A DNA stretch of 64,000 bases from Streptomyces montanisoli (GTDB lineage Bacteria > Actinomycetota > Actinomycetes > Streptomycetales > Streptomycetaceae). Position numbers and translations under genes: made by a program. The stretch covers positions 1-64,000 of the forward strand of contig NZ_JAGIQL010000002.1 of NCBI RefSeq assembly GCF_017813245.1, in the 5' to 3' direction. This document shows, piece by piece, positions 7,549 through 17,036 of this stretch (position 1 is the first letter of the stretch; every line of letters begins with the position of its first letter). The notes under the pieces were generated by a model. The model made no database searches. It worked only from the letters and a program-made list of their open reading frames with translations, and was not told the DNA's origin.

Positions 7549-9519
7549 ATGCCTTCCACCCTGACCCGCCCCGCTCCGCCTGCCGCCCGTGAGACGGTGG
7601 CTCCCCGGCGCCGCACGCGGATCTTCGCGCTGCCCGAGGCCCGCTGGGCCGCAACCGCCCTGGCGCTGTTCCTGGTCGCCCTGCCGCTGCAGCTGCTCGG
7701 TGGCCCGGCATGGGTATGGGGGCCGCTGTATGCGCTGACCTACGTCACCGGCGGCTGGGAGCCGGGCTGGGCAGGACTGAAGGCGCTGCGGGAGAAGACG
7801 CTGGATGTGGACCTGCTGATGGTGGTCGCCGCGATCGGCGCGTCCGCCATTGGGCAGGTGATGGACGGTGCGCTGCTGATCGTCATCTTCGCCACCTCCG
7901 GCGCCCTGGAGGCCGTCGCCACCGCCCGCACCGCGGACTCGGTGCGCGGCCTGCTCGACCTCGCCCCGACCACCGCCACCCTCCTCGCCGATGACGGAAG
8001 CGAGGAGACGGTGGCCACCGACCGGCTCGTGGTCGGCAACACCATCCTGGTGCGGCCGGGCGAGCGCATCGGCGCCGACGGCCGGGTCCTGGAGGGAGCC
8101 AGCGACGTCGACCAGGCCACCATCACCGGCGAACCGCTGCCGGTCACCAAGCAGCCCGGGGACGAAGTGTTCGCCGGAACTCTGAATGGCGCCGGGGCGC
8201 TTCGGGTGAAGGTCGAACGCGACCCTTCGGACTCAGTGATCGCTCGCATCGTGAAGATGGTGGAGGAAGCCTCCGAGACCAAGGCTCCCACCCAGCTGTT
8301 CATCGAGAAGGTCGAACAGCGTTACTCCCTCGGCATAGTGGCCGCCACCGTTGCCCTGTTCGCGCTGCCCCTGGTGTTCGGCGCTGCCCTGCAGTCGACC
8401 CTGCTGCGGGCGATGACCTTCATGATCGTCGCCTCGCCGTGCGCGGTGGTCCTGGCGACCATGCCGCCGCTGCTGTCCGCCATCGCCAACGCCGGACGCC
8501 ACGGCGTGCTGATCAAGTCCGCCGTGGTCATGGAGCAGCTGGGGCAGGTCGACGCCGTGGCGCTGGACAAGACCGGCACCCTGACCGAGGGCACCCCGCA
8601 GGTCACCGATGTGCGCCCGCTGGCCGACCCGGGCCTGAACGAGGCCGCCCTGCTGCGGCTGGCTGCGGCGGCCGAGCACCCCAGCGAACATCCCCTGGCC
8701 CGCGCCATCGTGGACGCCGCCCGAACTCGCGGCCTGGACATCCCGCCGGTGGAGGACTTCAACTCCGCCCCCGGCACCGGCGTCACCGCCACCGTCGACG
8801 GCCGCCGTGTAGCGGTCGGCAGCCCCGCCCGACTGCGCGGTGGCCCAGCCCAACCGGCCGTCACCATGGCCGAACGGCTGGAGGGCGAGGGACGCACCGC
8901 GGTGCTGGTCGAGGTCGACGGCAGCCCCGTCGGCGTGCTCGGCATCGCCGACGGACTCCGCGTAGATGCCGCCGCTACCGTCACCGCATTGACCGCGCTT
9001 ACCGGCACCGCGCCCGTGCTGGTCACCGGGGACAACCCGCGCGCCGCTGCCCGGCTCGCTGCCGAGGTCGGCATCACCGACGTCCGCGCCGGTCTGCTGC
9101 CGCAGGACAAGGTCACCGCGATCACAGAGCTGGAGCAGGCCGGACGCAAGGTTCTGGTGGTCGGAGACGGCGTCAACGACGCCCCCGCCCTGGCCGCCGC
9201 GCACACCGGCATCGCCATGGGCCGTGCCGGATCCGATCTGGCCCTGGAGAGCGCCGATGCTGTCGTCGTGCGCGACGAGCTGGCCACCATCCCTGCCGTC
9301 GTCGCGCTCTCCCGACAAGCCCGGCGCCTGGTGGTGCAGAACCTGATCATCGCCTCGGTGTTCATCACCGCACTGGTGATCTGGGACCTGGCCGGCACCC
9401 TGCCGCTGCCGCTGGGTGTCGCGGGCCACGAGGGCTCCACCGTCATCGTAGGCATCAACGGCCTGCGCCTGCTCGCGAATGCCGCCTGGCGCCGTGCCCG
9501 CACCGGGAACGGCCAGTGA
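7549..9519 (+). CDS. ctpJ: P1B-4-type heavy-metal exporting ATPase (CtpJ/CoaT-like)
   Basis: 656 residues. The transmembrane metal motif is Ser-Pro-Cys (S296-P297-C298 in IVASPCAVVLATMPP). The last helix carries GHEGSTVIVGINGLRL, the HEGS motif of P1B-4 pumps. The phosphorylation site is D340KTGT, the actuator loop TGEP, and the hinge GDGVNDAPAL. There is no N-terminal heavy-metal-associated domain, typical of this subgroup, which exports Co(II) and in some cases Ni, Zn or Fe. The ATG at 7549 follows GTGAGGAT; the frame is open upstream to 7468 but that part overlaps the operator. Control by the adjacent NmtR is expected. Confidence 0.92.
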   Translation: MPSTLTRPAPPAARETVAPRRRTRIFALPEARWAATALALFLVALPLQLLGGPAWVWGPLYALTYVTGGWEPGWAGLKALREKTLDVDLLMVVAAIGASAIGQVMDGALLIVIFATSGALEAVATARTADSVRGLLDLAPTTATLLADDGSEETVATDRLVVGNTILVRPGERIGADGRVLEGASDVDQATITGEPLPVTKQPGDEVFAGTLNGAGALRVKVERDPSDSVIARIVKMVEEASETKAPTQLFIEKVEQRYSLGIVAATVALFALPLVFGAALQSTLLRAMTFMIVASPCAVVLATMPPLLSAIANAGRHGVLIKSAVVMEQLGQVDAVALDKTGTLTEGTPQVTDVRPLADPGLNEAALLRLAAAAEHPSEHPLARAIVDAARTRGLDIPPVEDFNSAPGTGVTATVDGRRVAVGSPARLRGGPAQPAVTMAERLEGEGRTAVLVEVDGSPVGVLGIADGLRVDAAATVTALTALTGTAPVLVTGDNPRAAARLAAEVGITDVRAGLLPQDKVTAITELEQAGRKVLVVGDGVNDAPALAAAHTGIAMGRAGSDLALESADAVVVRDELATIPAVVALSRQARRLVVQNLIIASVFITALVIWDLAGTLPLPLGVAGHEGSTVIVGINGLRLLANAAWRRARTGNGQ

Positions 9520-9850
9520 GCCGACGCAACCCCCAGCCTGTCCCCGCCCCCTCGGCAGCAGGGGGGCCTGCTGCACCGTCACGGTCTGCCTCGGCTGCTG
9601 CTGCGGCAGGTACCCGGCCTGGACCACGCCGGCCAACTCGCCGACCTCCGCACATCCCTGACCGCCTCGGCCGGCGTGCGGGCCGCCGGCCGCCTCACGC
9701 CTGCGAACACGCCGACGTCGTCGTCATCCAGCCCTCGCCACAAGGCCGCGGGGCCGACGGCCCCGGCCCCGCCGACCCGCCGGATGTCCTCGGCCTTCAC
9801 ACCTTCAGCCCCTCCTGCCGCGTCCGACAAGCCGGCCGCAGACGGGTGCC
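9516..9850 (+). pseudogene. Decayed (2Fe-2S) ferredoxin-like protein gene
   Basis: Pieces of one protein are spread over three frames. GACCTVTVCLGCCCG near 9569 would be the iron-sulfur start. VPGLDHAGQLADLRTSLTAS follows in a second frame. CEHADVVVIQPSPQG, then ADPPDVLGLHTFSPSC, follow in a third. These segments are in the order of a small (2Fe-2S) ferredoxin-type protein I know from Streptomyces, with at least two frameshifts and an internal loss of roughly 30 codons. The original GTG at 9516 overlaps the ATPase stop, so it was once the second gene of that operon. Confidence 0.7.
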
Positions 9851-10620
9851 GGTGGGCCGCAGCGCAGAGTTCGTCCGCGGCTGGCGCTGGTGGCCGGTTG
9901 TGGTGATACCCCTGCGCTGCCACCCATTACACCAAGGCGGCGCTTGTCGCAGGATGCGCGTCGGTCAACGACGCAGTGGCCCCACTATGCCTCGCCATCC
10001 GGCGAATCCGCGGCTGCAGCTTCGTCGTCCGTGGCGTTGATCACCGCGGTGGGCGCCAGTACCGAAGTGCTTGGTACCGGGCGCCCGGCGCCCTCGCCCT
10101 TGTCATGGGCGACGGGGGGCAGTAGCACATGCCAGTGCAGTGAGCGCTACGGCAGCGAGGAGCACGGCGAACAGCCCGGCGAGCGCGCACCGCCAGGGCA
10201 GGGTCCGGCAAACGGGCGGCGGCCAGTTCTCAGCTCCATCGGACGGGTCCAGGGGGCACAGTAGGGTCGGCCAGAGTGGATGACTGGAAGAGTCGAACAA
10301 AGGGCCGTGTGGCAAGTGGGGGCGGCGCCCATGGCCTCAGCCACAGTAGATGCGCTCATCGCCCGGTCATCCTGACTGCCTACCTGCCGTACGTGATGAC
10401 GGGGACCTACCTGAAGTGATACGAAGCACCGCAGGACGACCAGTCGAGCCGTCTCTCGACGGGCGCCTCGGATGCAAGAGGCCGTTCATGCCGGACGCGT
10501 GCCGGCCCAGGCCGAGCGGCCCGCACCGGCGGTAACACCAGCAGAACGGTCCGTCGCAGATACCCAATCAGCCTGAACACCGACGGTAGGGGCGCGGCAC
10601 TGTCAGTGACACTCCTTACT
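9851..10620. other. Gene-poor 770-nt stretch
   Basis: No supported gene. The one possible exception is a minus-strand frame at 10103-10315 (71 codons) ending in a hydrophobic segment, CALAGLFAVLLAAVALTALA. It has no ribosome binding site or known relative and may be a relic. Confidence 0.45.
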
Positions 10621-10638
10621 ACTATCCTACTTCGTATG
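10621..10638 (+). promoter_or_regulatory. CTAW-N5-TTMG operator, site 1 (site-2 protease)
   Basis: ACTATCCTACTTCGTATG lies 27-44 nt upstream of the M50 protease start. It shares CTAW-N5-TTCG with the other sites of this family in the window and is AT-rich against a ~70% GC background. Confidence 0.6.
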
Positions 10639-10664
10639 TTCGTAACGTCACGTACCATGACGGC

Positions 10665-11528
10665 ATGTCTGAACATGGCCGCGTTGACGCCCAGCCGTCG
10701 ACAGCAGAGCGTTCGTCGCCTTCCGGCTGGAAGGTGGGGCGAGCGTTCGGCGTGCCGCTGTACGTGCGTCCCTCAGCGCTGATCTTCTTCGCCGTGCTGG
10801 CGTTGCTCTACACGCCGGTGGTGCGCACGCAGTTTCCCGGTATCGACGCATTCGGATACGTCGTCGCCCTGGTGGCGCCCGCCCTCATCGCCTTCTCCGT
10901 GTTCGGCCACGAGCTGGGACACCTGCTCGCAGGCCGACTCGCAGGCATCCCGGCGACCCGGATCACCCTGGACGTCCTCGGTGGCGAAACGGAGTTCGAC
11001 CGGGACGCACCGACAGCCGGCCGCGAAGCGCTGATCGCGGCCAGTGGCCCGGCCGCGTCCATACTGATGTCAGCGCTCGGCTACGCAGCGCAGATCTGGA
11101 TGTCACCGGAGGGCTTCACCAGCTTGCTGATTGCCCAGTTCGCGCTTGTCAATCTTCTGCTGGCGGCCTTCAACCTGCTCCCGGGCCTGCCGCTCGACGG
11201 CGGCTGGATACTGCGGGCAGGGCTGTGGAAGGCAACCGGTCGTTCCGTTCTCTCCGTTCGGGCAGCGGCCTGGATAGGTCGTCTTCTTGCCGCGGCCCTC
11301 CTGACGGACCTCGTCGTGCGATTCGCGCGAGGATCTGCATTCAGCCTGCTGGTTGTGGTCACGGTCCTCATGGTGGCTTACCAGATCTGGTCGGGCGCAT
11401 CAGCCGCATTGCGAGATTTTCCTCGCACTCCAGACGCCCTTCCCGAGTCCGTCCCGGACAAGGACGCGGCCCAGAACCCGCACCGAGTGCAGGGACCGGG
11501 AGGAGAAGGTCCACTCTCCGGATGGTGA
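10665..11528 (+). CDS. Site-2 protease (M50 family) intramembrane metalloprotease
   Basis: 287 residues with five or six membrane segments. The zinc motif HELGH (in SVFGHELGHLLAGRLAG, ~residue 82) and the second motif LLPGLPLDGGWILRA, with its ligand Asp, are intact. The domain order fits the SpoIVFB/Rip3 type: membrane core first, then a short hydrophilic tail, with no PDZ or CBS domain. Such enzymes cut membrane-bound anti-sigma factors or regulators. The gene stands alone and is convergent with the L,D-transpeptidase operon. Its promoter carries the same operator as the BlaI-linked genes, so I infer co-regulation. The substrate is unknown; an M56/BlaI circuit is one candidate. Confidence 0.88.
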   Translation: MSEHGRVDAQPSTAERSSPSGWKVGRAFGVPLYVRPSALIFFAVLALLYTPVVRTQFPGIDAFGYVVALVAPALIAFSVFGHELGHLLAGRLAGIPATRITLDVLGGETEFDRDAPTAGREALIAASGPAASILMSALGYAAQIWMSPEGFTSLLIAQFALVNLLLAAFNLLPGLPLDGGWILRAGLWKATGRSVLSVRAAAWIGRLLAAALLTDLVVRFARGSAFSLLVVVTVLMVAYQIWSGASAALRDFPRTPDALPESVPDKDAAQNPHRVQGPGGEGPLSGW

Positions 11529-11566
11529 GGCAGGCCACGGGCGAAGTACTGCCGGGTGCGAACAGA

Positions 11567-12106
11567 TCACGGTGATGCCGCGGTGGCCTCCCGGTAGGCC
11601 ACCGGAAGTGCCTGGTTCACGCGGCCCGCTTCCGCGGGCGCGCAGGTACGCATGGCCTGCCGGGTGACCAGGAGCAACGACAACGTGCTCCCCGTCTCGT
11701 CGTCGACGGCGAAACGCGCATGGGGGTACGCGTGGGCGAAGGCGAGAATCCTGTCGACGTCTCGGGTGAGCGACGTTGCAGAGCTGCTTCCTGCGTCGGG
11801 CGGGCACTTGGCCCCGATGTCATGCAGGGCCTGGTGTACTGGCCGCACTTGGGGGGTGGGCGCGATGGGCATGGATCCGGTTGTATCCATTGTTGGGCCG
11901 ACGGCGGTCCTACTCTCGCCGCCGGATTGACTGCCGAGGGCAACCGCACCAGCAGTGGCCAGGGCCAGCAGTACCACACCGGCACTCACCGCGGACAGCA
12001 CGGCGGGCTTCCGAAGCACGGATCGCCTCGTCGCGGCCGACGGGCCCCGGGTAAAGCCGGGGGCGGTGTCGTGGCCGCCTCCTTCGACGGTCGGCGACGG
12101 TTTCAT
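11567..12106 (-). CDS. Membrane-anchored exported protein, unknown function
   Basis: 179 residues: a ~35-residue cytoplasmic N-terminus, one transmembrane segment (~residues 36-57, AVSAGVVLLALATAGAVALG), a Ser/Thr/Pro linker, then a ~95-residue extracytoplasmic domain containing KCPPDAGSSS and a second Cys (MRTCAPAEAG). The two Cys could form a disulfide. I do not recognise the domain. It is the third gene of the L,D-transpeptidase operon; its ATG overlaps the preceding stop (ATGA), so it is likely translated with it and may act at the cell wall. Confidence 0.65.
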   Translation of the reverse strand: MKPSPTVEGGGHDTAPGFTRGPSAATRRSVLRKPAVLSAVSAGVVLLALATAGAVALGSQSGGESRTAVGPTMDTTGSMPIAPTPQVRPVHQALHDIGAKCPPDAGSSSATSLTRDVDRILAFAHAYPHARFAVDDETGSTLSLLLVTRQAMRTCAPAEAGRVNQALPVAYREATAASP

Positions 12107-12327
12107 GAGACGGCCTTCCAGGTGGTGTTGTAGTCAGCGCCGCTGTAGAGCAGCATGTTCTCTCCGTCCAGCACGCCGGCGCAGAGGGTTGATCCGGCCA
12201 AGCAGGAACCGGGTGGGGTAACGCCTGGCAGGTCGAGCCGGCGGACGGCTTGTCGAAGACGCTGGCACAGCAATGCGCCCATCCGGGCCGAAGGGGCGTT
12301 CGCCCTTCGGCCCAAAAGCATCCCCAT
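12103..12327 (-). CDS. Small protein of the L,D-transpeptidase operon
   Basis: 74 residues without a recognised domain, rich in Arg and Leu at the start, ending ENMLLYSGADYNTTWKAVS. The evidence that it is real is its packing: its ATG overlaps the transpeptidase stop (TGATG) and its stop overlaps the next start (ATGA). The C-terminal part looks more protein-like than the N-terminal 30 residues, so it may be a degraded remnant of a longer protein. Confidence 0.45.
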   Translation of the reverse strand: MGMLLGRRANAPSARMGALLCQRLRQAVRRLDLPGVTPPGSCLAGSTLCAGVLDGENMLLYSGADYNTTWKAVS

Positions 12328-13532
12328 CAGTCAGTGGCACTGCCCGCCTTCCAGGTGCTCCACGCGACGTTCCAGTCCCCGTAGCCGTTGTTGGTGGCCA
12401 CCGTGCCCTTGGAGTTGACAACCGTGACCGGGTCGCCGAGGTGGACCTGCTCGTAGAACCATTTGGCGTCCTTCGTACTGAGCCCGATGCAGCCGTGGCT
12501 GCTGTTGATCCTTCCGAACTTTCCGTCGTTCCAGGGCGCCGCGTGTGCGTACGTGCCGGATGGGGTGAGCTGCACGTCCCACTTGACTGCGCCGAGGTCG
12601 TACGCCTCGGGCCCGAAGATGCCGACGGTGGACGAGTTCATCCGGATGGTGGGTACTTTGCCAAGGACGGGCATGGTTCCGTTCCACGTCTCGAACCCCT
12701 TCTTGCCGGCCGAGATCGGCATCGTCCTGATTACGCGGCCGTCCTTGGCGACCGTCATGGTCTTCTTCGCCACGTCGACAGTGGTGCGGACCGCGCTTCC
12801 GACCGTGAAGTGGACCTCTCTGTCCTGCGTTCCGTAGAGTCCGCCCCCCGCGTTCACGCCCGCCAGCGTCATGCGCAAAGTGACCTTGGTTCCCGGTTTC
12901 CAGTACTCCCGGGGCCGGTAGTCGATACGGTCCTTGCCGTTGCGGTCCTTCATCCAGCTCCATGCGCCCTCGACCGCAGGTGAGGCGCTGACCGACAGCT
13001 TCCGCTCGACTGAGGCCTTGTCGCTGATGGGCTTGTTGAAGGTGATGGAGACCGGCATGGCGACTCCGACAGTGGTGCCCTTGTCGGGGCTGTACGTGCC
13101 GACCACGGTGTGTGTCGCCTCTTGAGTGGCGAACGTACTGCTCTTGGAGAGCTTCTCTCCTTGACCGTGGCCACTGGCCTTCACCGTGTAGACCGCCCCG
13201 GGCGCCAAGGCGCTGCTGGATGTCCATGTGGTCTTGTCTTCGGACAGGGTGCCCTTCATCATGCCCGGTCCAGGCGATGTCACGTCAACGGATGCCAGTG
13301 TGCCGCCGTCGGCACGAACAACCACCCTTTTCGTCACAGGGACCTTACCCCCGCCCTCCGCGGGAGTGATCGAGAGTGTGGCACGAGCATCGCCGGCGGC
13401 ATGTCCCGCGTCCCCGCTCTTCGAGTCCTGTCGAGAGGCGCTGCATCCGGTCAGTACGACCGCGGCGACCGCGGCCAGAGCCAGAGGACGAGTCGACCGG
13501 CGACCCGCCCTGCCTATCGCGTTCTTTCGCAT
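12327..13532 (-). CDS. L,D-transpeptidase lipoprotein (YkuD domain)
   Basis: 401 residues from MRKNAIGRAG. A lipoprotein signal ends in VVLTGC, with the lipid-bearing Cys at ~29. Two Ig-like regions follow (~55-270), then a YkuD catalytic domain with the motif NSSHGCIGLS, nucleophile Cys348 and His346. This is the actinobacterial LdtMt2-like layout, which makes 3-3 peptidoglycan cross-links and is less sensitive to classical beta-lactams. It heads a three-gene operon and shares a 213-nt divergent promoter region with resB. The operator there (13658-13675) is of the BlaI-linked type. Lipidation would need Lgt, which the same operator family appears to control. Confidence 0.92.
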   Translation of the reverse strand: MRKNAIGRAGRRSTRPLALAAVAAVVLTGCSASRQDSKSGDAGHAAGDARATLSITPAEGGGKVPVTKRVVVRADGGTLASVDVTSPGPGMMKGTLSEDKTTWTSSSALAPGAVYTVKASGHGQGEKLSKSSTFATQEATHTVVGTYSPDKGTTVGVAMPVSITFNKPISDKASVERKLSVSASPAVEGAWSWMKDRNGKDRIDYRPREYWKPGTKVTLRMTLAGVNAGGGLYGTQDREVHFTVGSAVRTTVDVAKKTMTVAKDGRVIRTMPISAGKKGFETWNGTMPVLGKVPTIRMNSSTVGIFGPEAYDLGAVKWDVQLTPSGTYAHAAPWNDGKFGRINSSHGCIGLSTKDAKWFYEQVHLGDPVTVVNSKGTVATNNGYGDWNVAWSTWKAGSATD

Positions 13533-13657
13533 GGAGTCGAACCTCCGTTCTTCAAGCGAAGCTGCTTCGTAGAGACACGGAGCGAGTGCGCATTCGCACA
13601 ACCCTGGGGGTGCCCGGTGGCCAGGAAACAGGGTGTGGCACACTCCCTCACGTGGCT

Positions 13658-13675
13658 ACTAATAAATTTCGTAGT
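13658..13675. promoter_or_regulatory. CTAW-N5-TTMG operator, site 2 (L,D-transpeptidase / resB)
   Basis: ACTAATAAATTTCGTAGT in the divergent gap, 70 nt from the resB start and 126 nt from the transpeptidase start. CTAA-TAAAT-TTCG fits the shared pattern, and the outer ACTA...TAGT ends form a further dyad. Confidence 0.65.
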
Positions 13676-13744
13676 CTCTCCGATTCTCCCACACGCGGCG
13701 AGACTTCAGACCACCGTTCGGCGGCCGATGACGACGGCAGCACC

Positions 13745-15382
13745 ATGTCGAGCGCCCCGACGGAGGAGCGGATGACCGCGGGTGGCCCACGTCTCGGCGT
13801 CGTGGGGTGGCTGCGCTGGCTGTGGCGTTCCCTCACTTCCATGCGCACGGCACTGGTCCTACTGCTCTTGCTCGCTCTGGCAGCCGTCCCCGGCTCGCTC
13901 GTCCCTCAGGCGGGACGGCAACCCACTGAGGCTGCCGCCTTCCGTGTTCGCCATGCTTGGCTCTCCCCGATTCTGGACAAACTCGGCTTCTTCGACGTCT
14001 TCAGTTCGCCGTGGTTCGCCGCCGTCTACCTTCTGCTGTTCATCTCGCTGGGTGGCTGCATCGTGCCCCGCTGCGTGCAGTACGCACGGGCGATGCGCAC
14101 CAGGGCGCCGTTGGTGCCCCGCAATCTGAGTCGGCTGCCTCACCACGAGTCGTGGCACAGCGCGGCCGGGCCCGAGGAAGGGATGTCCGCAGCGGCGTCA
14201 GTACTGCGCCGCCGCCACTTCCGGGTGTCGTTCGAGCCGGGTACGAATGGCCCGATCGCCGCCGAGAAGGGTTACCTGCGGGAAGCGGGAAACCTGGTCT
14301 TCCATGCGGCGCTCTTCGGGCTCCTCGTCGCACTCGCAGTCGGCAGCCTGTTCAGCACGACGGGTCAGAAACTCGTCCTGGAGGGCGATGGGTTCACGAA
14401 CACCGTCACCCAGTACGACGATTTCAACCCCGGCACCCTGGCATCCGGTGATGATCTCGAGCCGTTCGGCTTCCGGCTGCTCGGCTTCTCCGCCACCTAC
14501 CAGCGCAGCGGGCCACAACGTGGAACCGCCAACTCCTACGTTGCCCGCCTGCGCTTCACCAAAGGCACCGACGCCCCCGCACGGAACGTACGCGTCGAGG
14601 TCAACCACCCGCTGAACGTCGGCGGCACCAAGGTCTTCCTCCTCGGCCACGGCTACGCACCCGTCGTGACGGTGCGCGACGGCAAAGGAAAGGTCGCCTG
14701 GTCGGGGCCCGTCCCCTTCCTTCCTCAGGACAGCAACCTGCGCTCGGTCGGAGTCATCAAGGCCCCTGACGCCGTAGACGCACAGGGCAAGCCTGACCAG
14801 TTGGGCTTCTCCGGGCTCTTCCTGCCCACCGTTCGGCTGACCCGGAAGGGCTGGCTTTCCTCCTTTCCCGCTCCCGACAAGCCGACGATGGTCCTCACCG
14901 CTTACCACGGCGATCTCGGGCTGGGAAGCGGTGTGCCGCAGAACGTCTACCAACTGGACAGTAAGAACATGACCCAGTTCAAGGACAGCGACGGGTCTCC
15001 GTTCGCACGCGCTCTCCGGCCCGGTGATCGGATGAAGCTCCCGGGAGGCGCGGGTTCCCTCAGCTTCGACGGAATCAAGCAGTGGGCAAGCTTCCAGATC
15101 GCCTACAACCCCAGCAACAGCACCGCCCTCGGGAGCGCGCTCGCCATGGGCCTCGGACTGATGGCATCGCTCTTCGTTCGTCGCCGCAGGGTGTGGCTTC
15201 GTGCCGTTCCGATGCCTGGCGGCGGCAGCCGGATCGAAGCCGCCGGTCTGGACCGCACGGGTTCCGAGCGCATGGCCGAGGAATTGGCGACGATCGCCGC
15301 CGAGCTACGAGACAAAATACCCACAACGGAACTCAACGCAAAAGACAGCACATTCCGGAAACCACACCAGGAGCAGTGGTGA
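13745..15382 (+). CDS. resB: Cytochrome c biogenesis protein ResB
   Basis: 545 residues. Three helices near the N-terminus (starting TSMRTALVLLLLLALAAVPG), a fourth near ~190-210, a large extracytoplasmic domain, and a final helix near residue 470 give the ResB/Ccs1 layout. ResB pairs with CcsB/ResC to move haem across the membrane and attach it to apocytochrome c (system II). The next gene is ccsB with a 4-nt overlap, supporting a complex. ATG 13745 is used here, but ATG 13772 has the better ribosome binding site (GGAGGAG) and may be the true start, giving 536 residues. The operator at 13658 suggests BlaI-type control. Confidence 0.9.
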   Translation: MSSAPTEERMTAGGPRLGVVGWLRWLWRSLTSMRTALVLLLLLALAAVPGSLVPQAGRQPTEAAAFRVRHAWLSPILDKLGFFDVFSSPWFAAVYLLLFISLGGCIVPRCVQYARAMRTRAPLVPRNLSRLPHHESWHSAAGPEEGMSAAASVLRRRHFRVSFEPGTNGPIAAEKGYLREAGNLVFHAALFGLLVALAVGSLFSTTGQKLVLEGDGFTNTVTQYDDFNPGTLASGDDLEPFGFRLLGFSATYQRSGPQRGTANSYVARLRFTKGTDAPARNVRVEVNHPLNVGGTKVFLLGHGYAPVVTVRDGKGKVAWSGPVPFLPQDSNLRSVGVIKAPDAVDAQGKPDQLGFSGLFLPTVRLTRKGWLSSFPAPDKPTMVLTAYHGDLGLGSGVPQNVYQLDSKNMTQFKDSDGSPFARALRPGDRMKLPGGAGSLSFDGIKQWASFQIAYNPSNSTALGSALAMGLGLMASLFVRRRRVWLRAVPMPGGGSRIEAAGLDRTGSERMAEELATIAAELRDKIPTTELNAKDSTFRKPHQEQW

Positions 15383-16503
15383 ATCCCATCTCCCTTGCGA
15401 ACCAGAGTCTCGCCGAGCTCTCCAACTGGGCCATGTACTCGGCCATCGCCGTGTACTTGCTGGCATTCCTCGCCGCTTGCGCCGAGTGGACGTTCGGCAC
15501 CAGAGGGGCCATCGCTCGCGTCTCCGAGAAGGACTCGAAGACCGCTGCCGCAATCAGGCTCGAGGAGCCGGCAGAGGCTGCCGAACGGCACAGTCGGACC
15601 GGGAACGCGGCCGCGCGGGAGACCAGTGGCGGCGGTACGACCGTTCTGACGCCACCCGCGTCCGCTCCCCCGAAGCGGCCGGAAAAGCCAGGTGCCCCCA
15701 CCGATGGGCCGGGAGCTGCCGGCGACATTCCCAAGGCCGACTTGGTGGGCCGGATCGCAGTCTCGCTCACCGCACTGGCGTTTCTCCTGCACCTCACCTC
15801 TGTCGTGGTGCGTGGTCTGGCCGTGGGCCGCCCTCCGTGGGGCAACATGTACGAGTTCTCCACTGCCTTCGCCCTCATGGCGACGGGCGCGTACTTGGGA
15901 CTGCTCGCCGCCCGAAAGCCGGTCCGCTGGCTGGGAGTACCGGTACTCTTCTCCGTTCTCGTGACACTTGGGCTCGCTGTCTCGGTCCTCTACGTGAACG
16001 ACGCCCAACTGGTGCCTGCCCTGCACTCGTACTGGCTGTGGATCCATGTGTCCGCAGCCATCATTTCCGGCGGAATCTTCCACACCGCCGCCGTGGTCAC
16101 CGTCCTGTTCCTGGCTCGCGAACGATGGGAGGCCGCCATCGCGAGCGGCCGCAGTGGAGGGCGACTCGCGACGGTGTGGCAGCGCCTGCCCTCCGCGCAG
16201 ACGCTGGACAAGCTGTCCTATCGCCTCACAGCCCTGGTCTTCCCGCTCTGGACCTTCGCGGTGATCGCCGGTGCCGTCTGGGCCGAGGCCGCGTGGGGCC
16301 GCTACTGGGGCTGGGACCCGAAGGAGACCTGGGCGTTCATCACGTGGGTCGCCTACGCCGCCTACCTGCATGCTCGCGCCACTGCCGGCTGGAAGGGACG
16401 CCGAGCCGCTGTGATCGGCTTGGTCGCCTTCGCCGCGTTCGTTTTCAACTACTACGGCGTGAACATCTTCATCACCGGGCTGCACTCCTACGCGGGCGTC
16501 TGA
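15379..16503 (+). CDS. ccsB: Cytochrome c biogenesis protein CcsB/ResC
   Basis: 374 residues from a GTG that overlaps the resB stop (GTGA), with GGAG upstream. An N-terminal helix, a charged Ala/Pro-rich cytoplasmic linker (~50-125), then a cluster of helices. The haem-handling signature is WGRYWGWDPKETW, the tryptophan-rich WWD motif of system II synthetases. With ResB it makes the cytochrome c haem lyase. The TlpA/CcdA pair 8 kb away would supply the reductant for the CxxCH motif, so the window holds a near-complete system II set. Confidence 0.93.
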   Translation: MNPISLANQSLAELSNWAMYSAIAVYLLAFLAACAEWTFGTRGAIARVSEKDSKTAAAIRLEEPAEAAERHSRTGNAAARETSGGGTTVLTPPASAPPKRPEKPGAPTDGPGAAGDIPKADLVGRIAVSLTALAFLLHLTSVVVRGLAVGRPPWGNMYEFSTAFALMATGAYLGLLAARKPVRWLGVPVLFSVLVTLGLAVSVLYVNDAQLVPALHSYWLWIHVSAAIISGGIFHTAAVVTVLFLARERWEAAIASGRSGGRLATVWQRLPSAQTLDKLSYRLTALVFPLWTFAVIAGAVWAEAAWGRYWGWDPKETWAFITWVAYAAYLHARATAGWKGRRAAVIGLVAFAAFVFNYYGVNIFITGLHSYAGV

Positions 16504-17036
16504 CAGCAGGGCGAGGCGCGCGCCGGCTTCTTCTCGACTGCCGGTCGCGCCTGCCCCGTCCGACCGATCATTCCGGACGAGGTCCGCCGCAGTCGCCTAT
16601 GCCGGCTGGGCGAGGATGGCTCCGTACCGCCCTCGGCACCGCCCGCGGGCCTAACCAGCCAGCCTTCCCGTGCAGTCGGCTGTGGACCTCGCCGAACTCG
16701 CCTCGTGCGTGCGACGAATGAAGCCGGAGCTCTGCCCAGGGCCCGGAAGTTCCGCCGGCACCGCAACAAGATCCCAGTGCGACCGGGTAACAGATCCCTT
16801 TCGGCGGTGACAGAACCCGTCGGGCCGCCCGACCGGTTGCGGAAATCAGTCGGCGCCGGGAGCGCCAGACTGACGCCGTCCCACCCTGGTCGTCACGACT
16901 GGCGGACACCGGCGCTCCCGATCGAGATGGTCCAGATGGTCCGTCGACTGCGCTCGTCATGAATCTGCGCGGGGCAACTGCCCAACCCGGGCAGCCGAGC
17001 GGCAGACACTGTGATCCGGGACGTGGCGCGCTCCGG
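16504..17036. other. Intergenic, nothing seen
   Basis: About 530 nt between convergent ccsB and the NlpC/P60 gene. Open frames show no recognisable protein and I find no clear hairpin. Confidence 0.5.

Noticed and set aside
8233-9636. Long minus-strand open frames opposite the P1B-4 ATPase
   Set aside because: They are mirror frames of a high-GC gene, with compositions rich in Gly, Gln, Arg or Ser and no domain.
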